From: Toxoplasma gondii ME49
Lineage: Eukaryota > Apicomplexa > Conoidasida > Eucoccidiorida > Sarcocystidae
Length of the DNA: 64,000 nucleotides
Assembly: GCF_000006565.2 (NCBI RefSeq)
Contig: NC_031473.1
Location: 2,254,817 to 2,318,816, forward strand
Reading direction: 5' to 3'
Position 1 is the stretch's first letter; each line of letters begins with the position of its first letter. Of this stretch, positions 48,352 through 57,960 are shown in pieces. The translations under genes and the position numbers were made by a program. The notes under the pieces were generated by a model, which was given only the letters and a program-made list of their open reading frames with translations, ran no database searches and was not told the DNA's origin.

Positions 48352-51300
48352 ATGACGGAGAGACGCCGCGGTCCCGGCGAGGTGTCTCCCTCTTCTTCCT
48401 CGCCGTCTCCTCCACGCAAACGCAAACGGCTCTACAGAAATGGCCGATCTTCTTCTCCCGTTCCTATCGCTTCTCCTCCGTCCTCAGCTTCTCCCTCTTC
48501 ATCTTCTCCGCCCTTGACATCTTCCTTTTCCTCTTCTTCGCCTTCTCTCTGCTCTTCCTCGACTTCTCTCTGCTCTTCCTCGGCTTCTCTTTCTCCTCTC
48601 TGCTCCAGTCCGGCTCCGCGGTTTTCTTCGTCGTCCTCGGCAGAGGCAGAGGAACGCGGGCGGCTGGAGGCTGGGGAAATGCCAGCTTCTTCCTCTCCCT
48701 GCTGCGCCTCTGGCGAGGACGGCGAGAGTTTGCTTCTTCGCGGGGGAGCTGAGGAAGAAGACGAAGAAGCAGAGGGGGAAGCCTGCCCTCAGTCTGGCCC
48801 TTCGGAAGACGGAGAGGAGACAAAGTCGCTCTTCGCCGGCCTCGCTGTCCGTCTGCATGCGCCTCACCTTTCCGCCTTCCCCAGCCAAAGACGCTCCCGC
48901 TTCCAGTTGAGACAGCTTGCAACGAGACACCGAAGAACTCCCGAAATCAGCCGAGAGGCGCCCGCGCCGGAAGAGGCGGTGTCTGTGTCGGGTGTACGTA
49001 CACTTGACCGCGACCGCCCCGCGCTCGCTCCGCCCCGAGTGTTGCTTCACGGCGTTCCGAGTATTTCTCGCGACGCAGCTGCGTTCTTCTTTCTCTCTCG
49101 TCTCTACAACGCGAAGGTTTCTGATCTCCTCGCGTCAGGGTCGCCGCTAAGCAAGGTGAGGACCGCGGAACAGAGACGCATGAACTCGTCGTCTGCCTTC
49201 GCTTCTTCGCCGCCTTCCGCCTCTGCTCCGACTCCCGCTTCTGCGTGGATCGTTCGACGCAATCGCTTCGTCACGCAACTCCACGGTCCGTCGCTGAACA
49301 TCGCCTGCTACTCCCCAGAGGCCTGGCGGATTCTGAAGTCTCTCCTTCTGCTTCTGTCCAATGAGTCAAGGAAGGCGCCCTCTCTCTTCGCCCCCACCGC
49401 CGTCTCCGCGGCTGCAGGCGCCTCAGCTTCTCCCTGCAGTTCTCTCTTGTCGTCGCCTTCAGTGTCGTCGTCGCGGGCGTCTCGTCTTGCGGCTTCTCCG
49501 CTGTCTTCAGGGAAACGTTTTCCAGGCGCGACTCTCTTCATTGAAGACGTCGACCAAGTTGCGCCTGCGCTCCAGAGACGCCTCGCGGCGCTTCTGTTGC
49601 GCGTCCAGGAGAAAACCGGCGCGGGCCTCGCGCCTCGCGTCTCGGGAGTCCAACTCGCCTGGCTGTTCACGGCCTCCCACCCCCATGCCGTTGTCTCTGC
49701 CCTTCGCCACAGCTGCGCCGCGGTCCGTCTGCCCCTGCCTTCCGTCTGCGAGCTTGCATGCAGGTTCACCGAGGCGAAGGAAGAAAGTGAGAAAACGGAG
49801 GAAAAGGAGGAGAGAGAAGAGACAGGAAGACGCGGAGAAGGCGCTGCGGAGGAAGAGGAGACGCCGACGAGATCCTCAGGGAGCATCCAGCAAGGGCAGA
49901 CCGGGAGCAGAACGGAGGAAGAAGAAGAGCATCCAGGAGGAGTGAGCAGGAGAGAGGCAGGCAAGACTGAGATATGGACAGAAGAAATGAGGCATGATGC
50001 GTCGACCTGCGCAACAAACATAGCTGGGCAAAGAAAGGGCCGTCGCAGAGCCCCTTTCTCCACCAAGGAGACTGCCTCGTCCTCTTGTTCGGCGTCTCGT
50101 TCTGCGGCTTCGTCTTCTCTCCACTTCCTCGCCAGAGAAACTGAACGATGTTCTCTTTCTCTCTTTCTCTCGCTCTCTCGAATTCGCCGCACAGACCCCG
50201 CAGCTGAAACTCGGCTTCAGCGTCTCCTCTCTCTCGCCGAGAAAGACGAACAGGAATCTCCTGGAGACAGAGACGAAGGAGAAACGAAGGGCAAGGATCG
50301 AACAAACACAGCAGTGCGACAGGCAGCAGAAGAGGCAGAGGGACGAGGTCAAGAGAGAAGTACACAGGTGGCTGAAGAGGGAGTGAAAGAGCAAGAGGAA
50401 GCTGGAAACAGTGAAGGAGACAAGTCGACTTCCTCTTGTTCGTGGGCAAACACAGTACGTCACTCTGCGTCGCGTGGAGATCTGAACGATGTCGGACTCG
50501 GCGGAAAATGTGTGAATGAGAGAATCGCAAAAATCGCGCAACTCATCACAAGCACCAAGTGCTGCGATCGGAGGTAAGCATACACCCGAGAGAGAGGGAG
50601 AACAAGAGAGAGAAAAGAAATGAGGAGCGCGTTGGAAGCGAGGACGCGCACAACGAGAAGCGTGGAGACGGGACCCGCTTCTTCTCCCATCAAATGATTC
50701 CTGAATCCAATAAAAAGTCGCCAGTAGTCTGTGGTACAAGCAAGCCACTCCGAAGTCCAAAACCTCACATTGTTTTGTGTCATATGTAAATCTGCTGGGT
50801 TTCCTATTCGAGTCTCCGAGCCTGTCTCAAGCGCCGCTGTTTCGGATTTCATTCCAGGTCAATCTTCTTCGGTGCCGAGGAGACGCGAAAGCCAAACGCA
50901 CTTCCAGACAGCAGTTCGTAGTCCGAGATGTTGAGTTCGAAAAGCGAGTCTCCAAGTGACCCCTTGTTTACGGGTCGCTCTTCGTCTCTCAGTATAGTCT
51001 TCTGCTCCTGCTTCTCGTCCTTCTTTGTCTTGTCTCTCTTCTCGCTCAGCTGTGGTTGTCTTTTATCTCTCCGTCTTCTCTTTCTTGTGTGTCTTCTTCT
51101 TTTTCAGTCTGTCGTTTCGTCTCCCTTCGCTTTCTCATCCTGCCTCCCTCTTCTTGTTCTCTCACCCTTTTCCCCCTTTTTCGGAAGTCTTTTTTCCTGC
51201 CGCTAACCGTCTGTCCCTGCTTTTCTCTTTTCTCCGCAGCTTGCAGACTCTTCGTCATCTCTGGCAGGGGGCACTGCAGCAAGACAATCACTTTCGAACG

Positions 51301-52319
51301 CAGAATGCAGACGCGCTTCTTCTGGTGAGAGCTTTTTCTCGAGACTTTCTTGCCTTCTTCCCGGTTTTATCTCAGGCCGTCTTTCGAGTCGCACGAGCAA
51401 ATCATGTTGAGAGTTTCTTGAAAATCCGAACATGAATCCTGGGGACTGCTTCTCTCTCTCTCTTCCTTCAGGATCTGATGAAAGCCGTTCTCCGCGTCTC
51501 GCCGAAAGGAGATCAGTCGTTTGCTGCCGACTTCATTCACCTTCTTGCAGAAACGGTAACGATGCTGGCGGCTCGCGTCGCGACGCGGCAAAGGCTTCCC
51601 CAGACGCATGCATCGAGTTGCAGATGGCAAGTTAGGTCAGCGAGAGTCAGAAAGAGGCTACGGGCAAAAGCATGCAGAACGTTTAGCCGGAACGCCTCTC
51701 AGGGTGTGTCTTCTCTGGCTGTATGTTGCAACGCGGAGTGGCGGCGCGAGGTTTCTGTGTTCCCAAGAGAAGCATCTCTTCGCGATGAATACCTGGTTTC
51801 TCGCAGCTCCAAACTCTCAGCCTCTCTGTCTTGTTCTCGCGTTTGCAGTCCCTCGAAATCGCTCGCGGGGAGTTCGCTGTAGGCGCCACAGCAAATCTGG
51901 AACTGTGTTCTCTGCGGGCGTCGCGCCTGTACCACGCCAGCCGCGCTCGGATGCATGCCTCTCTCTGCGAAAGCGAGAAGGAAGAACGAGAAAAAACAAA
52001 GGCAGAAGAAGAAACAAAGGCAGAAGAAGTAACGAAGGACGGAGAAGATGTGCAGGACGGAGAAGATGTGCAGGACGGAGAAGAAGAGGGAGAAGAGGAA
52101 ATGGAGCAGAGCGACCAGCTCGGTGAGGAGCTCTGTGTAGAGAGTCCCGTGCAGTGGCGCCGAGACGCAGACACAGACGAGGACTTGAAGAGAAGAGAGC
52201 GAAACGAAGAGGCTCCGAAGCAGGTTGAAACGACAGCTAGTCAGGCTGCGAGTGAACGAGGCGAAACAAAGGCGACTGAAGTCCTGTCCTCGTTCGGCCT
52301 GTTTGATGGAGAAGACTGA
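48352..52319 (+). CDS. Divergent RFC3 / delta-prime-like clamp-loader protein, about 946 residues
   Basis: Preferred exons are 48352-50454, 50858-50955, 51240-51324, 51472-51555 and 51849-52319 (TGA), all phase-matched. An alternative joins 50573 to 50821 and also keeps frame. Residues 1-190 are Ser/Pro/Glu low complexity. The AAA-like core shows RVLLHGVPSISRDAAAFFFL (about 229-250, in the place of the Walker A motif but with no GKT), GATLFIEDVDQ (about 391-402, Walker B-like), and LRHSCAAVRLPLPSVCEL (about 449-466, matching SRC..VR.PAPS with the SRC arginine lost). A charged linker of about 230 residues follows. The collar-like end reads LEIARGEFAVGATANLELC. RFC/delta-prime proteins load the sliding clamp at primer ends in the nucleus. 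Because both ATP-site and arginine-finger residues are missing, I infer a structural subunit or a diverged paralogue. There is no organelle signal. Confidence 0.62.
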
Positions 52320-52921
52320 GGCCGGCACTGCCCATGCGTGTCTGTCGCCGAGTCTTCGTGCTGGAAGTTGATTCCAGGAAAAATCCGCGAAAACGCGCGT
52401 GCATCGAAGAACGCAGTCTGGCACAGCGGCTGCGCGGTGGAAATCGAAGGAGAAACCTGTCTGTCGCATGCATGCAATGCAGAAACGTTCATGGCGCATT
52501 GCTCAGTGGCGCCGATGCGACGAGAACTCAGCGTTCAGTCTCGCAGCATTTACATCACTTCCTTCGCATGGTGTGTGGTATTCTGGCCCCCCCCCCCCAA
52601 CTTTCCTCGGACTTGCGGTCCGCGTAGCTCCTGGCGCAGGAGCTGCGGAACTTCCAGTGGTGTGTCGAAAAACACGTTCTCGAGCGGTTCTCAAGAATCA
52701 TGTCGAAGCATACGTGGATTTGTAAAGACACAACATGCACGGGAAGCGCGTGGATTCGAAGGCTTTGCTGTTTTTTTCCGTCTCCGTTTACAAAGACGTG
52801 GTGTCCTTACACCGTGAACTTGGAATGGGTTTCCAGACTCGCAGCGACTCCATTCCTAGAACAATCCTAGCTGCGGAGCGCGGCTCTTGATGCTATTCCT
52901 TTCGTTTTGAAAGATCATAGG

Positions 52922-53569
52922 TCAACGGAAAGCAGACTTTCTACCTAAACTGCTGAGTTCCAGTGAAACGGGTGCTTGAAACGTCTTTTGAACAGTCGAT
53001 TGATGACAAGAACTATGGTGCAACACAAAAACGAGATGTTTGATATGCGTTCCTAGAACCATGTTGGAACACTGCCTGCTCGGGAGAAGCAACCACGGGG
53101 CGCTCTTCTGCAGGGGAACTCTTCCGGGCATTTGAATCGTCTGTCCTCGGATGGTCGCGTCGCAGCAAAAACGAGAACCGTGGAAAAACAACTGAGCGTG
53201 ATCCGGAGGGTCACCGGCAACAAGATATCCGAAGAACGCGTTATCCTTGACACGTACGTGAAGACTCTCGGCGGGGAAGGAGTCTGGAGGATGGAATAGA
53301 GCAAGGATCCGTGGGCGTTTGTGGTTAACGGGACAGGCAGTCTGTGCAAGAAAAAGCAAGAATACTTCACTGTGCTCTGGAGACAGAACGAAGCACGGGC
53401 GCCAGAGCTCCAAAGTGATTAACGCGTTCACCACTGCTGTACGCTTTGCGTCCCAGGGGTGACAGCGTGCACTCAAATGTTGGCTTGTCAAAGATACGCT
53501 GACTGCCACGATACGTGGTGCGCTTAACGTCTTGGCCGCCCGAAGAGCGCGTTTTGAAACGTCTTTCAC
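52922..53569 (-). pseudogene. Open frame of 215 codons, possible decayed family member
   Basis: The frame is unusually long for this region and includes protein-like stretches such as PPDSFPAESLHVRVKDNAFF and GYLVAGDPPDHAQLFFHG. There is no convincing start context, signal peptide or splice structure. Part of it (about 53165-53240) resembles a + strand segment at 59521-59600, so it may be a remnant of a repeated gene rather than a functional one. I do not recognise the family. Confidence 0.25.
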
Positions 53570-55828
53570 CGGATGGCCTCTGTACAGCGTACTTGCACCT
53601 CCTGGCAGACTTCACCCCGAGACACCCTCCCTCCTTTCGACGTTCACATGCCCTGCAGGCTCCCTGTCACACAGGAACATGTCGGTGGAGTTTAAAATGC
53701 ACCAATCAGCAGAGATAAGGAGCAGAAACGGACGGCAAGGTGGCATTGTTGCCCTCGGTACTACGACGACCCACCATAGTTTGCGAACGTACCGTCTTGA
53801 AAGACCTGCGTAGTGTCGTCGTGCATGTACAGAGTGTTTAGAGGCGTCGTTGTTTTAAGTCGCAGGGTCGAAAGAAAGCCAGTTTCATTCCCTAAAAATC
53901 CCTCTTTCGACTTACACTCCCCTTTCTGCAGCTTAACTCTCGCAATGTTAACGGTGGTTCAGAGTGGTAGTTCGACTTGAGGGACGGAGATGGATTTTCC
54001 TGCTCATATCCCTCCCCCAGAAAATCGGGGTAAAGCGGTGGACAGCCGCGTCGTCTGTAGCTGAAACTTTTTCATCATTGATTTCATGTGGCAATGGAAC
54101 ACCAAGTGGCAGTGCAACAGGGATATTCCGGTTCAAAGAACTGGGATTGTTATCGTCATCACAAGAAATTCCAGTCCACGCAAAGGCAAGAAAAGGAGTT
54201 TAGGATGAGTATTATGTTAATCTTCTTACCTGCACCTGCAGTGGGACCTAACATAACCCCACGGAAAATCCGGCAGTAGAGGTTAAACCATAGAACCGCC
54301 GCGTATTCTCCGGCGATACCAGGAATGAAACGCGCTCTCAGGAGTTTCACAGAAGATGCGATGGTAAAATGACAAAACGCATGCGGTCTCCCGATCAATT
54401 AGGTTCGTTACCGAAAGATACAGGATCTCCTGTAGTTCTCTCACGACTTCTGCTACGTGGCATGTTGACTCTTCCTGTTGCACGAAGCCAATGTGCCCGT
54501 GAACTGATTCTGGACAGAAACGAATGCGATGAAAGTGTAACCATGTTTCTCCTAGAGTAACGCTTCTTCTGAAAAAGCAAAGCGCCTTTGAGACTCGCAG
54601 ACGTCAAGCGTCTGTTGTCTGGTTCCAGTGCTGCGGCAACTATTCGACAGTCCACCACTTTTAACAAGAAAACGATTCACTGTGTTACCTTTCTTTTTGT
54701 AGTTCGTGATACAAACGTTTCACATATCTTCCACCTAGATTATCGCCTTCGGACAAGTCGTCACTCAGAGGCTGTGCCGTCTTGAGCCGTACCAATGACA
54801 GATGCTTAAACGAAAATCCAGCAACTGTTCACCTACAATGTGATCGTCACAGTGCACGGTCTGGCTATGTTCATTCTTTGTTGGGCGCACCGCAAGCCAT
54901 TTGTGCCTTTTTCACGCAAAAGAATCCGGTTCCTGCAACACTTGAACAGGCAGGGTAACTGGTGGAAGCAGGATGTTTTTGCCGGTAAGCAGTGAGTCTG
55001 AAAAACTACGTAACTGAACCGCGATCCAGCTGTCTCTGGCAACGGTGTACAGAGGGACACCCACCAAAGCGTAGATGTCACGTTGTCTACGAGACTGCAG
55101 GAACATTTTTCTGTTACGTTCCATGAAGTTTTGGACTGTCTCCCTTGTTTTTCAGGAATGAAGTTCAGCGAATCGCTCTGCGACCCCCCTTCCCTTGTTG
55201 GAAGCTGGACCATCTGATATCAGACGTTCATTCATACGAAGCATATTATGGAGTGTGTTACGCTTTGTCCTAGCCCCTGACCAACCTTTCCTGAGAGCGC
55301 CCGGTAGCAACTCGCCTTTCCCGAATGAACTTCCCGGATAAACATCCCTTTTCTTTGAAGCACATCTTTCCGTCGTGAGCATGATCTCAAAAAACCTGAA
55401 GCCATGTAATCTCTCTAGCATAACGGGGCATTAGACCGAACCTGCGATAGGTATGTGTATTTTGGGTGACTGTGTACTAGCGGCTAAAAGTCAATCGTGA
55501 AATTCAGGCTTCCTTGACTCCACTTGGAAGAAGAGGCTTAATAGGACTGCCGGGCGTTTGATCCGACGCTGCAGTAGGAGTGACCGGTAATCAGTCTTCT
55601 CTAAGAATGTTACTGGTCGCCGATCGAGACCGGGAAACACTGTCTCCACTTTCTCAGGACAGACGGATTCAATGAAGCGACTTTTGATCGCTCCTTGCAT
55701 TAGCAGGTTCTACCTGCCTACCACCATTGTGATGCTATGCACAAAGGAACTGTCACATCACAATGGTATGCACGAAGGCCCGCCACAGAGGCGAGTTGTC
55801 AGTATCTGCAGCGGCACGAAAGTGCCTT

Positions 55829-55920
55829 TCTGTAGCACTTGTAGTCCCAGTCTTGGCTGTCGATTTTAACGCCGTTCTTATTCAGAGCAGCTGTACTGTT
55901 ACGGCGCGGGTGGAATATTA
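55829..55920 (-). repeat. Copy 1 of a dispersed ~95-bp coding-like segment
   Basis: Read on the minus strand it encodes HPRRNSTAALNKNGVKIDSQ followed by DWDYKCYR. By eye it is about 70 percent identical in DNA to the copy at 56444-56538. The shared protein pattern is HPRR-N-x-T ... G ... DW(D/N)YKC. Confidence 0.7.
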
Positions 55921-56443
55921 CCCAACGCCTGATACACCGACCGCAGACGCCAGCTGGACTTAAGATATGCGGCCTTTTGAACGAATCCGATTCTTCCAAG
56001 CACAAAGGAAGACCTCGGAATTCCCTCATTTTCTGTGAGATCTGTTTTTGACTTTTGCTGCCCAAAAGAAACATCAGCACATCGCGACAAGCAGTGCCAA
56101 CTGCAGAAGACGATCAACATAGGAATTTAAACACCACCGACTGGAGTAACTTTGTGTTGAAACGCCCGAATGACCACACCTTGACGCATTGTCATTGACT
56201 CGGCTCTCGAATATCGGGCCTTTCCACTTCCGATCTTTAAAAAAGCGTCTCTTCCTGAGAATATCATAGGTGGCATGCGACGTACTTACTGATCTGGATG
56301 CAGCGGCAAAAATGATGGAATGAAGCCAATAGTTTCTTTCTGACCGTGCAAGTACATTCTCCTACCCCAAAGCGGCGCAGTTGCAGCCTTGTCTAATTTC
56401 CCATTCACCCGAAAGCACAGCGTTGTATTTTTTTGCTGTCCTT

Positions 56444-56538
56444 CTGTCGCACTTGTAGTTCCAGTCCTGACCTTCGATATTTCCGCCGATTGATAAAGAG
56501 AACACCGTGCCGTTATGCCTCCGTGGGTGACCAATTAC
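56444..56538 (-). repeat. Copy 2 of the dispersed ~95-bp coding-like segment
   Basis: The minus strand encodes HPRRHNGTVFSLSIGGNIEG followed by QDWNYKCDRR. It is in the same orientation as copy 1, about 615 bp away. A weaker, inverted third copy may lie at 54085-54165 (NWDCYRHHK, with a frame slip). Confidence 0.7.
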
Positions 56539-57178
56539 GTAAAAAGTGAGGCAACAATTCATCAAATGAAGGCACGAAAGACCTCGGATAATGAAGTCCC
56601 TGGGTCGGCACCATTTCATCTTTCGATCTGTGCTCTCTCAGACCAATAGCTAGTTAGGGCGGTGTTGCACCCTATCAACTAGCGACAAAGTTTTTCGTGC
56701 TTCACTTTCATTTCACTGCAAAAGTCGACAAAAGTATTGCTGGGAGGAAGCGGCGTCTCCCTCGAACTCACAAGTCACATAATCCTGCATACAGAAGCGA
56801 AGACGTAAGATTCCTGAACGCTCTGAGGACGTCATTTTCCCGAAGAGTAAACCTCGCTTGTTCGGCTGAGATTCCAGACAGTTCTGGACACACAATCCGA
56901 ATCTCGCAGAGAGGCTGTTGTGCGTATTTTTGCGAGCAAACGCGATGCCGGCGCATCTGCTTTATTTGTGCAAATGAAGTAGAGACAAGTCGGGATCTTT
57001 CCTTGTTTTCAGAAAGACACAATTTCTCCAAGCGAGAGGATTTTTCGCTTATCCGAGGGGGCAAGCGTTTGAAGATTTGAAATTCAAAACTTTCTTTTTT
57101 GGTGCATCTCTCGAAATCATTCTGTGCCGACTGTACGTTCTCGCAGCCGTTAGATCGCCGGCTGTCTCGGCTTCTGAC

Positions 57179-57781
57179 TTATTCATCGGAATCGTCACCG
57201 TCATCGTCAGCATCGTCTTTTTTCTTCTTCTTTTTCTTCTTATGGTCGTCGTCATCGTCGTCGTTGCCATCATCGTCAGCGTCATCGTCGTCCTCATCAT
57301 CATCTCTCTTTCTCTTTTTCTTCGACTTTGGCTGGTGCTCCTCTTCATCATCGTCGTCATCGCTTTTTGGTCGTTTCGGCTTCCCTGCGACGGCATTCGC
57401 GAGCAAGTTTGTTGCTCCGCCGACAAGGCCACCCAGTCCAAACCCGCTTGCAACGGTTGACGCGACATTCCCTACAGCTCTCACAACGTCTGCAGCTTTT
57501 TTCCTCCCGTTGCCCTCTTCTTCGTCATCGTCATCTCCCCCTTGTGTCGTCGCCGCCTCTGGCTGGTGGACGAGCAAAGGCAGACCACCTGCAGCTTGTC
57601 CAGGCTGTGCCCCGAGCTGCTGTGCAGCATTAGAGGCTTCCAAGACGCCACTCAGAATCTGAGCAGCTTTGAACAGGCGCACGGCTGAACACGAAAGCAC
57701 GACGGGTGTCGGGTTTGGCGGGAAATCTTCCCTGATAATTTGCCAGGCTAGGGCAACCAGCAAAACGACGAACGAACGCAT
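57179..57781 (-). CDS. Putative secreted protein with Gly-rich hydrophobic segment and acid/base-block tail, 200 residues
   Basis: Single-exon frame from the ATG at 57781 to the stop at 57179. Residues 1-14 (MRSFVVLLVALAWQ) form a short signal-peptide-like n/h region. Residues 31-60 are Ala/Gln-rich and helical. Residues 80-90 are acidic (GGDDDDEEEG). Residues 99-133 are hydrophobic and Gly-rich (ASGFGLGGLVGGATNLLANA) and could insert in a membrane or self-associate. The tail (134-200) alternates acidic and basic blocks (KPKRPKS, DDDDDEEE, KSKKKRKR, poly-D, K8, D-rich end), including NLS-like clusters. A secreted or dense-granule-type protein is an inference from architecture only; I recognise no named GRA and see no RRLxx export motif. 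It is isolated in a gene-poor region and preceded by the tandem repeat at 57784-57960. Confidence 0.7.
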   Translation of the reverse strand: MRSFVVLLVALAWQIIREDFPPNPTPVVLSCSAVRLFKAAQILSGVLEASNAAQQLGAQPGQAAGGLPLLVHQPEAATTQGGDDDDEEEGNGRKKAADVVRAVGNVASTVASGFGLGGLVGGATNLLANAVAGKPKRPKSDDDDDEEEHQPKSKKKRKRDDDEDDDDADDDGNDDDDDDHKKKKKKKKDDADDDGDDSDE

Positions 57782-57783
57782 TG

Positions 57784-57960
57784 TAATAATACGCACTCTC
57801 GGTTCAAAAGATAATACGCATCATCGGGGGTTAAACGACAAGACACACTTTCGCGGATTGAAGGGTAACACACTCTCTCTGTAAGGTATCATACGCTTTC
57901 TCTCGGTTTACAGGATACTACAAACTCCCTTTGTTCAAGGATCACACACAAAGTCGGCAA
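57784..57960. repeat. Degenerate ~27-bp tandem repeat directly upstream of the secreted-protein gene
   Basis: About seven diverged units (starting near 57784, 57811, 57838, 57865, 57887, 57915 and 57941) share the pattern ataaTACrCAcTcTCGGgTTnAAgg, with lengths of 22-28 bp. Units 2 and 3 are exactly 27 bp. On the + strand units 1-3 read as nine-codon repeats (THHRGLNDK, THFRGLKGN). The array begins three bases upstream of the minus-strand ATG, so it forms the gene's 5' untranslated or promoter region. Confidence 0.7.

Larger units (their letters stand above)
52320..57178. other. Gene-poor, lower-GC region with decayed repeated segments
   Basis: Over 4.8 kb I find no convincing multi-exon gene. 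Open frames are mostly under 100 codons and occur on both strands, and the base composition is visibly more even than in flanking genes. Short segments recur within it: two copies near 55.8 and 56.4 kb, a possible third near 54.1 kb, and another pair near 53.2 and 59.5 kb. The region looks like a graveyard of a multicopy gene family or old intergenic duplications. A C10 homopolymer lies at about 52590-52600. Confidence 0.45.

Noticed and set aside
52922..53569. SRS (SAG1-related) surface antigen
   Set aside because: FPAES occurs, but the conserved cysteine spacing and the second SRS half are absent, so the resemblance is too slight to name.
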